A stretch of DNA of 17,593 bases from CAYXDO01 sp964463485 (GCA_964463485.1 CAYXDO010000209.1:1-17593); one strand, 5' to 3'; counted from the first letter of the stretch, positions 1 to 7,429 are shown. The notes: a model not told the origin generated them from the letters alone. A program made the numbers and translations.

Positions 1-750
1 TCTCGCCCTTTTCGATACCGAGCTTTTCGCCTTTTTCGATGCCGAGCTTTTCGCCTTTTTCGATGCCGAGCTTCTCGCCCTTTTCGAGGCCGAGCTTTTC
101 GCCCTTTTCGATGCCGAGCTTCTCGCCCTTTTCGAGGCCCGCCTGCTCACTGCTGTCGAGGGCAGCCCGGAGGCTCGCGTAGCCCTTCCGCTGGAGTAGG
201 TTTCTGAGTTGCGCCTCGTGGGCCGCCGACTCGTCGTAGAGCTCCTCGACCCGGACAGGGTTCTGGAGCACGCCGGGAGCTACGAGGAGCTGGCCAGGCA
301 GGGCGACTCGCTTGGGAACACCAGGCTCGTGGACCTCGACACGTCGGGGCCCGGAGAGCCGGACGACCCAGATCCACTTGGTCCCAGCGCTCAGGAGCTC
401 GTCAATCTTGGTCTGGAGCTCCTCCAGGTTCTGGCCGCGGTCGGCGTACTCGACGGCGAGGAGCGGCACGCCCTTGGCCCAGCTGGCTTGGTCGGGCACG
501 TTGCCGATCCGACGTCCGGGGCGCGAAGCTGCGTGTCTTCGGACGAGTAGCCCACGTCGACGCCCGCCTCCGTGACCGCAGGATCGGTCTCGAGCACGGC
601 GCCGCCCAAGAGGTTGGCGCGGCCGCCTCGAGGAGCCGTGGGCATGCAGAGAACCGGGTGGCCGCCCGAGAGCTCGTAGCGCGAGCCGGGCTCGATCATG
701 TCGGCGGTGAAGGGGCCGCGCCCGAGGTTGCGCGCGTTCGAGCTCGACAT
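1..750 (-). pseudogene. Uma2-family PD-(D/E)XK endonuclease, frameshifted and cut by the window edge
   Basis: Read on the minus strand from the ATG at 750, the protein begins MSSSNARNLGRGP and carries the Uma2 (DUF820) pattern: a YELSGG segment, a SEDTQLRAPDVG segment with the first acidic residue, then VPLLAVEYADRGQ with the catalytic Glu, a TKIDELLSAG helix with the Lys, and the strand KWIWVV. The first half and the second half lie in different frames. The switch falls near 505-512, where one missing base would restore APDVG-IGNVPD. In the unshifted frame translation stops at 391-393. The C-terminal part ends in an 8-residue repeat (KLGIEKGE type) that continues past position 1. Uma2 proteins have a restriction-endonuclease-like fold; their cellular role is unclear. 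A sequencing error is possible, so pseudogene status is likely but not certain. Two relics of the same gene type lie at 7163-7429. Confidence 0.8.
2..145 (-). repeat. 24-bp tandem repeat coding the KLGIEKGE-type octapeptide
   Basis: Six consecutive 24-bp units are visible (2-25, 26-49, 50-73, 74-97, 98-121, 122-145), the last one degenerate at its 3' end. On the minus strand each unit codes Lys-Leu-Gly-(Ile/Leu)-Glu-Lys-Gly-Glu. Units differ at synonymous sites (AAG/AAA, GGC/GGT) and at Ile/Leu. The array forms the charged C-terminal tail of the Uma2-like gene and runs off the window, so the total copy number is unknown. Confidence 0.95.
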
Positions 751-800
751 GGCTCGAACGTAGCTCTTCCGGCCAGGTCGACGCAATCGGGTCGCTCGGC
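702..800 (-). repeat. Uma2 5'-end repeat, copy 1 (resident in the Uma2-like gene)
   Basis: This stretch covers the first codons of the Uma2-like gene and about 50 bp upstream of its ATG. Nearly the same sequence recurs at 7163-7229 and 7344-7429. It holds an inverted repeat with arms CGTTCGAGC (735-743) and GCTCGAACG (752-760), which places the start codon (748-750) in the loop. Upstream similarity with copy 3 continues to the GTCGCTCGG at 791-799. The shared upstream part may be a promoter or leader; no clear -35/-10 pair is visible. Confidence 0.85.
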
Positions 801-1000
801 GAGCACGAGCCTGAGCACGAGCACGAGCCCGAGCACGAACGAGCACGAACGAGCACGAACGAACCCGAGCCCGAGCACGAATGCCACAAGCGAATCCCGA
901 GACTCGTCGACTTCTAGAATCGGACGAGGACGAGATGCGGTGGAATGCACGGAGTTTCGCGCTCGTGCTCGTGCTCGTACTCGTGCTCATGCTCGTGAGA
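801..1000. repeat. Opposed arrays of a GAGCAC-type hexamer (imperfect long hairpin), with a gene-free spacer
   Basis: From 801 to 880 the plus strand is a run of GAGCAC/GAGCCC/GAGCCT hexamers, with three 10-bp units GAGCACGAAC in the middle. From about 956 to 998 the complementary motif (GCTCGT hexamers) runs in the opposite sense. The two arrays can pair over roughly 40 bases around a spacer of about 75 bp. Both flanking genes are on the minus strand, so this lies between the porin stop and the Uma2-like start. No gene is supported in the whole 751-1047 interval; reading frames that cross it are artefacts of the hexamer. A transcription barrier or a simple-sequence expansion are both possible. 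Confidence 0.85.
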
Positions 1001-1047
1001 TTTCGAGGGCTTACGGTACGGAAGCTCAAGATGGGATGGGACCGCGC

Positions 1048-2265
1048 TCAGAAGGCCAACTGCGCTTGGGTGCGCAGCCTGTAGTCAGAACGATCGCCCT
1101 TCGGATCGCCGGTGGATGAGAGCGCGCCGTCGGTCTGCCACTTGACGTCGTGGCCGAAGAAGTAGACCGAGAACCCGAGCGTGATCTCCTGCAGGTCGTC
1201 GTCCGGGCCGGTCCTTGCGATGAATGCGTAGCGGGCGGCCGGCTGAAAGCGCTCGGCGATCACGTAGCCGGCCTGGAGGTGAAAACCGAGCCCCCGGAAT
1301 GCCTGATCACCGAAGGCGGGACCGGATTGGGCGGCGGACACGTACACGGCGCCGGTCGTCGAGAAGCCGTGAAGCTTCAGCGCGTAGTCGACCTCTCCCT
1401 GGATCCCGGAGACGTCATCGCCATCCGCGTCGAAATTGAAGAGCCCACTCGAGCCGACCGCAAACCGTAGCGGACCTCCTTCGAGATCGGCTTCGCTGTA
1501 GCCGTCGATGCCCGCGTGGATGTAGCCAACGCGCATGACGACCACGGGGTGCAACACGCCAGGGACGTTGCCGAACTTCCCGCTTGTGATCTCCCCGCGG
1601 CCGGTTGAAGGATCTACGACCACGTCTCCCCCCAGCTGCGGCACATCACCCGTCCCATTGAAGACGGCGAGCGCATACTCGAAGTAGGGCGAGTGACCGG
1701 TGTTCCCATTATGGACTCCAAACCCGATGTCCCGCCCTGCGCCAAAGAAGGCGTGGGTCATGGCACGATCGACGAATTCCTGGCGGAGCCCGGAGTTGAG
1801 GAACTGCCGCGAAAAGGGGCGCTTCCACTGCCCGCCGCGAAGGCGAAGCCAGCCTGGCACGACCGTGTAGTCGAGATACAGGTCCTTGAGAGCGACCGAT
1901 CCGCGGTCGAAGGCCGCCTGAAACTGCCAGGTCAGGGCGGGCATGAACGCGTGCCCGCCGAAGAGGAGGCGCCCGCGCGGAATGAGGAAGGCCGCCTGTG
2001 CATCGCGGTCGCCGGCAGAGTCCAGGCTCTCGATCTCGAATCGGGCTTGAATAGCAGCCTGGCTGCGCAGCAGGAAACGACCATCGTGGCTCAACAAGAA
2101 GAAGCCCTTGTCGTAGCCGGTCAGTGCAGCCGACGCGTCGTCTCGCGTGGGCTCGGAGCCCTCCGCGCTGGCCCTCGCGGCGTGCCCCAAAAGGGCCATC
2201 GCCGACAGGCCGACCACCACTACGAGAGCTGGCCCGGTGCTCTGTTTCTTCCTCGGCGCGTGCAT
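1048..2265 (-). CDS. OprO/OprP-like outer-membrane porin
   Basis: This 405-aa protein starts with a Sec signal peptide: basic MHAPRKK, a hydrophobic stretch to about residue 30, and a likely cut after ASA. The mature part resembles the phosphate-selective porin O/P family. It has an early segment ending DGRFLLRSQAAIQARF, a GRLLFGGHAFMPALTWQFQAAFD strand pair, the KDLYLDYTVVPGWLRLRGGQWKRPFSRQFL segment typical of the family, then alternating beta strands, ending in Phe as expected for BAM-assembled barrels. The family forms trimeric anion channels, some phosphate-specific; substrate cannot be read here. The length fits the family. The ATG at 2265 has a weak AAGG upstream. The next gene upstream on the same strand ends 105 bp away, so co-transcription is possible but not shown. 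Confidence 0.87.
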   Translation of the reverse strand: MHAPRKKQSTGPALVVVVGLSAMALLGHAARASAEGSEPTRDDASAALTGYDKGFFLLSHDGRFLLRSQAAIQARFEIESLDSAGDRDAQAAFLIPRGRLLFGGHAFMPALTWQFQAAFDRGSVALKDLYLDYTVVPGWLRLRGGQWKRPFSRQFLNSGLRQEFVDRAMTHAFFGAGRDIGFGVHNGNTGHSPYFEYALAVFNGTGDVPQLGGDVVVDPSTGRGEITSGKFGNVPGVLHPVVVMRVGYIHAGIDGYSEADLEGGPLRFAVGSSGLFNFDADGDDVSGIQGEVDYALKLHGFSTTGAVYVSAAQSGPAFGDQAFRGLGFHLQAGYVIAERFQPAARYAFIARTGPDDDLQEITLGFSVYFFGHDVKWQTDGALSSTGDPKGDRSDYRLRTQAQLAF

Positions 2266-2370
2266 CCAAGGGCCTTACGTCGATCGGCATGGATAAGCAA
2301 AATTCCATCGCTCACGGGTGAATCGATCGGGCACGGGCACGGACAGCGGCGCTCGGTCGGCGTACGAAGA

Positions 2371-3138
2371 CTAAAGATAATGTCGAGTAACCCGGTCTTT
2401 CCGCTTCCGCTGGCCCGCGGAAAGCAGCGCGCGCGTCACCACGGTGTGCCCGAACACCGCAAAGGGCACCAGCACGGTAGGAAGCCAAACGAAAGGGACG
2501 TGACCAACCCACGAGTTGATGAAGCGAGGCTCCGATCCAAAGAAAGCGACCTGCGGCGTGGACGCGATCGCAATGAACGCAATCATCGACAGCATACCCA
2601 TCCCAAGGAGGTTCCAAGCCCAGACGACGGCGCGAGGAGCCCCTCCGAGAACGAGCCAGATCCCCAACAGCAGCGCGAAGGTCCCAGTCAAGATATCGAA
2701 ATTCATTCCCGAGTACGAGAGCTGAGGGGGCATGACGCCCTCTGCCTGCGCCCGGTGCATCACGAGCTCGAGCGGCAGCCGAAACGATTGGCTGAGCACG
2801 AGCGCCGAGAGCGGAACCCACTTCGCGAAGGCGCGCCCGATGGACGTGACCCCAAGGACGACCGCCGACAGAACCCCAAATCCGACCAACAGGAACATCA
2901 CAGGCGGGCGGCGGTCGAAATCGAGCAGTAAACCCATCGACGCCAGGGTCCCTCCGAGGGACCACCAAGTCGCCCCGAAAAAAATGACGAGACTCATCTT
3001 CAGGGCCACTCTTTCGCTCGTTCGCTCCTGGCGGGACCGGAGCTCCGCCTCGGTCGCGAACCGATACCCGACGAAGAAGAGAATCGCCACGAGGACGGCG
3101 AGCAGAAGAATTCCGTAGGTCACTACCGAAGAGGCCAC
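2371..3138 (-). CDS. Conserved seven-helix membrane protein of unknown function
   Basis: This 255-aa protein is mostly hydrophobic, with about seven predicted membrane helices (near residues 6-26, 46-70, 78-100, 106-126, 147-166, 170-191, 208-232) and a basic C-terminus. Distinctive segments are QSFRLPLELVMHRA followed by MPPQLSYSGMNFDI, then FVWLPTVLVPFAVFGH. From memory this combination marks a conserved uncharacterised membrane protein seen in several bacterial phyla; I cannot name a family or function. I chose the GTG at 3138 because a GGAG lies 6 bases upstream of it. The gene precedes the porin on the same strand with a 105-bp gap and is divergent from the kinase operon. Nothing suggests truncation. 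Confidence 0.82.
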   Translation of the reverse strand: MASSVVTYGILLLAVLVAILFFVGYRFATEAELRSRQERTSERVALKMSLVIFFGATWWSLGGTLASMGLLLDFDRRPPVMFLLVGFGVLSAVVLGVTSIGRAFAKWVPLSALVLSQSFRLPLELVMHRAQAEGVMPPQLSYSGMNFDILTGTFALLLGIWLVLGGAPRAVVWAWNLLGMGMLSMIAFIAIASTPQVAFFGSEPRFINSWVGHVPFVWLPTVLVPFAVFGHTVVTRALLSAGQRKRKDRVTRHYL

Positions 3139-3571
3139 GAATCGCTCCGAAGCTCGCGTGAAGAAACGACCTGCTCGATTCGAGCTCCAAACGGACTCAT
3201 GGTGGAAGTCTACGATACTCCCGGACGAGATTTTCGGGAACTGCAGAAGGAGAGAAGCTCGGCGCGGCGACGAGCCGCAACCAGAGGGAACAACTCACCG
3301 CCGGCCGCGCAGACCGTAGATTTTGGCCTTAGGCTACAGGTCGAAGAGCCGGTGCAAAATCCACGGCTTCCAGGACAGTCATCATGAACGTAAGGCAACG
3401 AAGCGCTCGGAGCCCTGCGCGCGGGCTCGTGAAGGGCGCCGCGGTGCTCGTACCCTGAAATTCGACGCGAACGCAGGCTCGGACGCCGCTCGACGTCGAA
3501 GGCCCGGTGGATTTCCTGACGAGGTCGCTTTCCTTGACTCGAAGGCCCGAGAACGGCACCGTTGCCGTCTC
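3139..3571. other. Divergent intergenic region between the membrane protein and the kinase operon
   Basis: These 433 bp separate two divergent transcription units and should hold both promoters. Reading frames cross it but lack conserved features, RBSs and sensible composition, so I support no gene. A TTGACT at 3534-3539 could be a -35 box for the kinase operon, but no convincing -10 follows. I see no strong inverted repeat. Confidence 0.5.
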
Positions 3572-4870
3572 ATGGCGCCCAAAGTGGGAGATCGCCTTCG
3601 CGACTATCGCCTGGAGTCCATTATCGGCAAGGGCGGGATGGCGACGGTTTTCTTGGGTATCCACGAGCTACTTGGTCGAAAATCCGCCATCAAAGTCCTC
3701 TCCGACGAGCTCGTCAGCGACGAAATGTACGTTCGGCGATTTCTCAGCGAAGCCCGAGTGGTCAACGAGATCCATCACCCGAACGTGGTGGACATCTACG
3801 ATTTCGTCGTCGTCGATTCGCCGAAAACGGTCGCGTTGGTGATGGAGCTCATCGACGGTACGACCCTCGACAAGGAGCTCAAGCGCGGACCCGTATCGAT
3901 CTCCGATACTCTCGACGTCTGTGAACAGTTGGTACGGGCGCTGAAGGTCGTGCACGAGCGCAACGTCATTCACCGGGATCTGAAGCCAGAAAATCTGATG
4001 ATTTCGAGGCGCGAAGGGGAAGTGTTCATCAAGGTCCTCGACTTCGGCATCGCGAAGGTGCCCGAGGGTAATCAAACACAGTCTGGGTTGGTGTTCGGCA
4101 CTCCTTTTTACATGGCGCCGGAGCAAGCTTCGGGTGGCCAGGCGTCTCCGGCTTCGGACCTCTACGCGGTGGGTGAGATCCTCTTCGAGTGTCTCGCCGG
4201 AAGACGGCTCTTCCGGGGCGAGCCTTTGGCGGTGCTGAGAGCCAAAGTGTTCGAAGGACCTCCGCAAGTCTCGTTCAAGGGTACGGGCTCGGACGTGCTC
4301 GCGTCGCTGGTGACTCGGTGTATCTCGACGACGCCTGAAGAGCGCCCAAAACACGATGAGATTCTCGCGGAGTTGGATCGCCTCCGGGGCATTCTCGGCC
4401 TTTGGCCGGCTCGGACTCCAGGTGGCTCGCGCCTCACCCTCCAACGCGAGCCGAGCGGTATCTCCGCTTCCGGGGGTATTCAACTCTCGACCGAGACCCT
4501 CAAGGGTGAGTCTCCAGGGCTCGCCAAGAAACACTACGCCATGCTTGGCGGAGGGATCGCGCTTGGGCTCCTGGCGGCCTTCATCGTTCGCACGGGACCG
4601 GCCGAGGAGTCCGTCGAGGCCCTCGTGGTGCCGGTCCCTGCGCACGCAACGGCGCAGACCGAGCCGGCCAAAGCCTCGTTGCCGGTGACTATGCCGGCGG
4701 AAGTCACCAGGTCTGCGACCCGAGCTCCGGCCAAGGTCGAGCCTGTGTCGCCGCCAGCGCCGCCCTCTTCACCCACGGGCCCTGCGCCAGCGCCAACCAA
4801 GCAAGAGTCGAAGCCCGGCGATCCAGCCAAGATGATTCCGAAGCGCGAGAGAATGACATGGGACGAATGA
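3572..4870 (+). CDS. Hanks-type Ser/Thr protein kinase with a membrane anchor
   Basis: From the ATG at 3572 the protein is 432 aa. The kinase domain spans about residues 12-280 and is complete: glycine loop GKGGMATVFLG (19-29), catalytic K41, helix-C E60, HRDLKPEN (134-141) with D136 as base, DFG at 157-159 and MAPEQ at 181-185. The substrate lobe is followed by a linker, one membrane helix near 323-340 and a Pro/Ala/Thr-rich tail outside the cytoplasm. There is no recognisable extracellular sensor domain. The frame stays open upstream to a TTG at 3323, but that part is Arg-rich and unlike coding sequence; the domain starts right after the chosen ATG. No strong RBS is visible. The stop overlaps the next gene's start (ATGA at 4867-4870), so the two are probably translationally coupled. 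Proteins of this layout are abundant in Myxococcota. Confidence 0.93.
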   Translation: MAPKVGDRLRDYRLESIIGKGGMATVFLGIHELLGRKSAIKVLSDELVSDEMYVRRFLSEARVVNEIHHPNVVDIYDFVVVDSPKTVALVMELIDGTTLDKELKRGPVSISDTLDVCEQLVRALKVVHERNVIHRDLKPENLMISRREGEVFIKVLDFGIAKVPEGNQTQSGLVFGTPFYMAPEQASGGQASPASDLYAVGEILFECLAGRRLFRGEPLAVLRAKVFEGPPQVSFKGTGSDVLASLVTRCISTTPEERPKHDEILAELDRLRGILGLWPARTPGGSRLTLQREPSGISASGGIQLSTETLKGESPGLAKKHYAMLGGGIALGLLAAFIVRTGPAEESVEALVVPVPAHATAQTEPAKASLPVTMPAEVTRSATRAPAKVEPVSPPAPPSSPTGPAPAPTKQESKPGDPAKMIPKRERMTWDE

Positions 4871-5541
4871 CTGGCCTGAGTGCGCCCTTTCGGTGCGGCA
4901 CTTCGACGCTCGAGGCTCTCCTCGTTTTCGCGGCGCTGGGCCTCGCCTGTCCTGCGGCGCTCGCACAGGCTCCAAAGCCTCCTGTCGCGAACGTCGACGA
5001 AGCCAAGCGTGAGTTCGAGGTAGGCCTGACCTTCTTCGACGCCGAAGAGTTTCAGTCCGCCCATCCGCACTTGCTCCGCGCCTACGAGCTTTCGAAAGGG
5101 CGACCCTCGGTCACTTTCACCCTCGCTCAATGCGAGCGTGCGCTCGGCATGTTCGATGAGGCGCTCGCTCACTACCGGGAGTACCTCGCGGCCAAACCCA
5201 AGAACGCCGGCGACGTCGAGAAGACCATCGAGATGGTCAAGGTCATGAAAGCCCAGAAGGAGGAAGAAGCCAGGAAGGTCGAAGCCGCCAGGGCCGAGGC
5301 CGCCAAGGCCGAAGCGGCCAAGGTCGAAGCCAAGGAGCCTCCGTCCAAAGCTGCCGAGCAGCCGCCCTCGACGCTCACCCAGGCGCCTCCACCTCAATCC
5401 GAGGACGACGGCCTGTTCGCTTCTCCGTGGTTCTGGGTTGCTGCCGGAGTCGGCGTCGCCGCCATCGGTGCAGGCGTCGTGATTGCGACATCCGGTGACC
5501 CATACTCAGGTAACCTCGGACTTTCGTTCTCTGGAGAGTGA
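4867..5541 (+). CDS. Exported TPR protein with Ala/Glu/Lys-rich linker and C-terminal membrane helix
   Basis: The protein is about 224 aa from the ATG at 4867, which overlaps the kinase stop as ATGA; an in-frame ATG at 4858 is an alternative. It has an N-terminal signal peptide (hydrophobic to about residue 30, ending AALAQA), then a TPR-like helical repeat region (AKREFEVGLTFFDAEEFQSA..., then PSVTFTLAQCERALGMFDEALAHYREYL). An Ala/Glu/Lys-rich coiled stretch follows, with tandem AEAAKAEAAK-type units (about 5280-5330), then a Pro-rich part and a hydrophobic helix (FWVAAGVGVAAIGAGVVIA) near the C-terminus. TPRs bind partner proteins; the partner here is unknown. Its position between a kinase and a lipoprotein suggests one functional unit. 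The next gene starts 4 bp after its stop. Confidence 0.87.
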   Translation: MTGLSAPFRCGTSTLEALLVFAALGLACPAALAQAPKPPVANVDEAKREFEVGLTFFDAEEFQSAHPHLLRAYELSKGRPSVTFTLAQCERALGMFDEALAHYREYLAAKPKNAGDVEKTIEMVKVMKAQKEEEARKVEAARAEAAKAEAAKVEAKEPPSKAAEQPPSTLTQAPPPQSEDDGLFASPWFWVAAGVGVAAIGAGVVIATSGDPYSGNLGLSFSGE

Positions 5542-5545
5542 AATC

Positions 5546-7159
5546 ATGCGCCGTGCGCTTTTTCTTCTCGGGCTCACGACTCTTTTTGCTTGTCAGGAAG
5601 ACGGGGTCCTCGTGGTCGTACAGAGCGATCTGTCGGCCGGATCCGAAATTGCTCGCTTGGAGATCACCGTCGCTTCCAAGACCGAGCGAATCTCCATGGA
5701 GGGGCGCGCCTGGCCGGTCTCCTTCCGGGTCGCCCCGACTTCCGGTCAGGTCGCCCTGAACATCAAGGCGCTCGATGTCGCCTCTGGTCTCGTGGTGGAG
5801 CGAGACGCCTTGTTCGAGGTCCCTTCCGGTCGCCACAGACTCATCGTCAATCTCCTTCGACGCTGTGTCGGCGTGAGCTGCGCGGAGCCCCTCACCTGCG
5901 GAGAAGTAGGCTGCGCCGACCGAGAGGTCCTCGCCGACGAGCTCTTGAGCTGGGACGGCGAGGAGGGTTCGGAGCTCACGAACGTCCCTGGCATTCCTGA
6001 CGCGGGCCCGAGTCGACCCGACGCCTCCGACGCGGGCTTCGAAGACGCGGCCGAGGTCTCCGGCGTGGATAGCGGAGTCGACGGGGGCCTGGATAGCGGG
6101 GCCGACGCGGGTGCCGACGGCGGAATCGATGGCGGCGCGGATACCGGTCCCTCTGACTCCGGCGAGACGCCGTGTACGCCCGGCACGCAAGGCTGCTCCT
6201 GCGTCTCGAACGCCTGCACCGGCACCGACGTCTACTGTTACTTCGGGCCCTGGGGGAACATCTGCCTCGAGGCCTATTGTCGTTCCGACGACGACTGCAC
6301 GGGGACCGACCTCGACCAATGCGGCTACGCCGGATTCACCGTCGACTCCGTTACGCTCCGCCGATTTCCTGAGTACGTGTGTGTACACGTGCTCGAAGAC
6401 GAGGGCGGGTACTGCGCTTTCGAACCCGACGGCGAAGGTAGAGTCCACGGTTGCCGGTCCGGCCTCGTGTGTGTCGACCGCGCCTGCGTTTCGCTCGATC
6501 TCTGTCAGTATTCCACCAGCGATGAACGCGGAAGCTGCGCCAGCAGCCTCTGCAACCCGATCTACGCCGGCGAGGACCCACAGAGCGGTGCCTCGGTCGG
6601 TGGTTTGTGCGTCAACGAAGTCGCTCAGGTCGGCGAGAGCTGCGGAGCCCTGAGTTGCGATGCGCGATACGATCCGATCGATTGTTTCCTTTTCGAAGAT
6701 AGTAGCTACCGCTGTTTGGAACGTTGCCGAACGAATGATTGTGCCGCGACCTCCCTCCCCGGGATGCCCGCGACCTGCGATCCAACGTACTCCGTTTGTG
6801 TGGCCAATTGCAGTTTGTTCCCCGAGAACTGTCCGGTCTTCGACAGGACCTGTGTCCCGTTCGTCGACGGGATCAACGTCTGCGCCGCCGTACCCAGCTC
6901 GCCGCCGGCAAACGCCGAGGCTCGAGTCGAAAGTGGGCTCGTCGTCGACGCCAGCGGGCCGCCGTGTGATCCTTCGATTGGCTGCGCCAAAGGCGCAGTG
7001 TGCACCTCGTTCGGTCAGAGCGGCAGCCGAGCCTGCCTGGTGGGTTGCTCCACGACGCTGGACGCGCTCCATCCACGAGGAGGGTGCGAGACGTTCACTT
7101 CGTCGACCGTGAGTTGCCTCGACCTAGGGGAAGGCGCGGGATACTGCGGACGCCCGTAG
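5546..7159 (+). CDS. Cysteine-rich lipoprotein with Asp/Gly/Ala-rich linker
   Basis: This 537-aa protein starts at the ATG at 5546, with GGAGAG about 9 bases upstream and only 4 bp after the TPR gene. The signal ends in a lipobox, LFAC, with C16 as the lipid-bearing Cys. Residues 17-150 look like a beta-rich domain, followed by a short Cys-containing stretch. Residues about 150-207 form an Asp/Ala/Gly-rich linker with DAG, DGG and DSG units, a hallmark of myxobacterial surface lipoproteins. The rest has many Cys residues in short motifs such as GCSCVSNACTGTDVYC, CRSDDDC and CVANCS, probably disulfide-bonded outside the cytoplasm. No enzyme motif is visible. It is the last gene of the kinase operon. 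A Uma2 5'-end repeat begins three bases after its stop, so the 3' flank is rearranged, but the CDS seems intact. Confidence 0.87.
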   Translation: MRRALFLLGLTTLFACQEDGVLVVVQSDLSAGSEIARLEITVASKTERISMEGRAWPVSFRVAPTSGQVALNIKALDVASGLVVERDALFEVPSGRHRLIVNLLRRCVGVSCAEPLTCGEVGCADREVLADELLSWDGEEGSELTNVPGIPDAGPSRPDASDAGFEDAAEVSGVDSGVDGGLDSGADAGADGGIDGGADTGPSDSGETPCTPGTQGCSCVSNACTGTDVYCYFGPWGNICLEAYCRSDDDCTGTDLDQCGYAGFTVDSVTLRRFPEYVCVHVLEDEGGYCAFEPDGEGRVHGCRSGLVCVDRACVSLDLCQYSTSDERGSCASSLCNPIYAGEDPQSGASVGGLCVNEVAQVGESCGALSCDARYDPIDCFLFEDSSYRCLERCRTNDCAATSLPGMPATCDPTYSVCVANCSLFPENCPVFDRTCVPFVDGINVCAAVPSSPPANAEARVESGLVVDASGPPCDPSIGCAKGAVCTSFGQSGSRACLVGCSTTLDALHPRGGCETFTSSTVSCLDLGEGAGYCGRP

Positions 7160-7162
7160 CTT

Positions 7163-7229
7163 CGGCGGTGAAGGGGCCGCGTCCAAGGTTGCGCGCGTTC
7201 GAGCTCAACATGGCTCGAACGTAGCTCTC
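7163..7229 (-). repeat. Uma2 5'-end repeat, copy 2 (truncated relic)
   Basis: This copy matches 702-768 closely. On the minus strand it would start at the ATG at 7211 and code MLSSNARNLGRGPFTAE before similarity ends, next to the stop codon of the lipoprotein gene. The inverted repeat is kept: CGTTCGAGC (7196-7204) and GCTCGAACG (7213-7221). Upstream similarity ends at AGCTCT, earlier than in copies 1 and 3. Confidence 0.85.
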
Positions 7230-7248
7230 ATCGTCGTGGTCGGATCCC

Positions 7249-7379
7249 TCACCAGCGGCGCTCGTCCCGCAGCTTGACGAGGACCTCCCGCAGTTCGTCA
7301 GCCTGCATGCCTTCCAGCGTGCTTCGGCGAGTCTGATCGAGGGTCCGCGCCCGAGGTTTCGCGCGTTCGAGCCCGACAT
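7249..7379 (-). pseudogene. Internally deleted Uma2-like gene relic
   Basis: On the minus strand an ATG at 7379 codes MSGSNARNLGRGP, the same N-terminus as the Uma2-like gene at 1-750. Almost at once the sequence changes, and in another frame reads a plausible C-terminus: LEGMQADELREV, then LVKLRDERRW and a TGA at 7249-7251. From memory, many Uma2 proteins end in a similar helix finishing near ERRW. The simplest reading is a gene that lost nearly all its middle, joining 5' and 3' ends out of frame near 7342. The C-terminal assignment is inference. Confidence 0.55.
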
Positions 7380-7429
7380 GGCTCGAACGTAGCTCTCCCG
7401 GCCAGGTCGACGCAATCGAGTCGCTCGGC
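7344..7429 (-). repeat. Uma2 5'-end repeat, copy 3
   Basis: This copy shares start region and upstream flank with copy 1 out to GTCGCTCGG (7420-7428). The inverted repeat over the start codon is longest here: CGTTCGAGCC (7364-7373) and GGCTCGAACG (7380-7389), ten perfect pairs around a 6-base loop. It forms the 5' part of the relic at 7249-7379. Confidence 0.85.

Noticed and set aside
2..145. CRISPR array
   Set aside because: The repeat units abut with no spacers and code a regular octapeptide.
658..1119. Open reading frames on both strands across 658-1119
   Set aside because: They come from the GAGCAC/GCTCGT hexamer arrays, which stay open in several frames and give Ser/Thr- or Arg/Ala-rich low-complexity products.
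1693..2931. Long plus-strand frame of 412 codons opposite the porin and membrane-protein genes
   Set aside because: It is the antisense shadow of two genes with clear family features; its product is charged, Pro/Arg-rich and has no motif.
3323..3571. N-terminal extension of the kinase from a TTG at 3323
   Set aside because: The extra 83 residues are Arg-rich and featureless; the kinase domain begins right after the ATG at 3572.
5375..7072. Minus-strand frame of 565 codons opposite the TPR and cysteine-rich lipoprotein genes
   Set aside because: It is an antisense shadow in GC-rich DNA; the plus strand has RBSs, a signal peptide and a lipobox in the right places.
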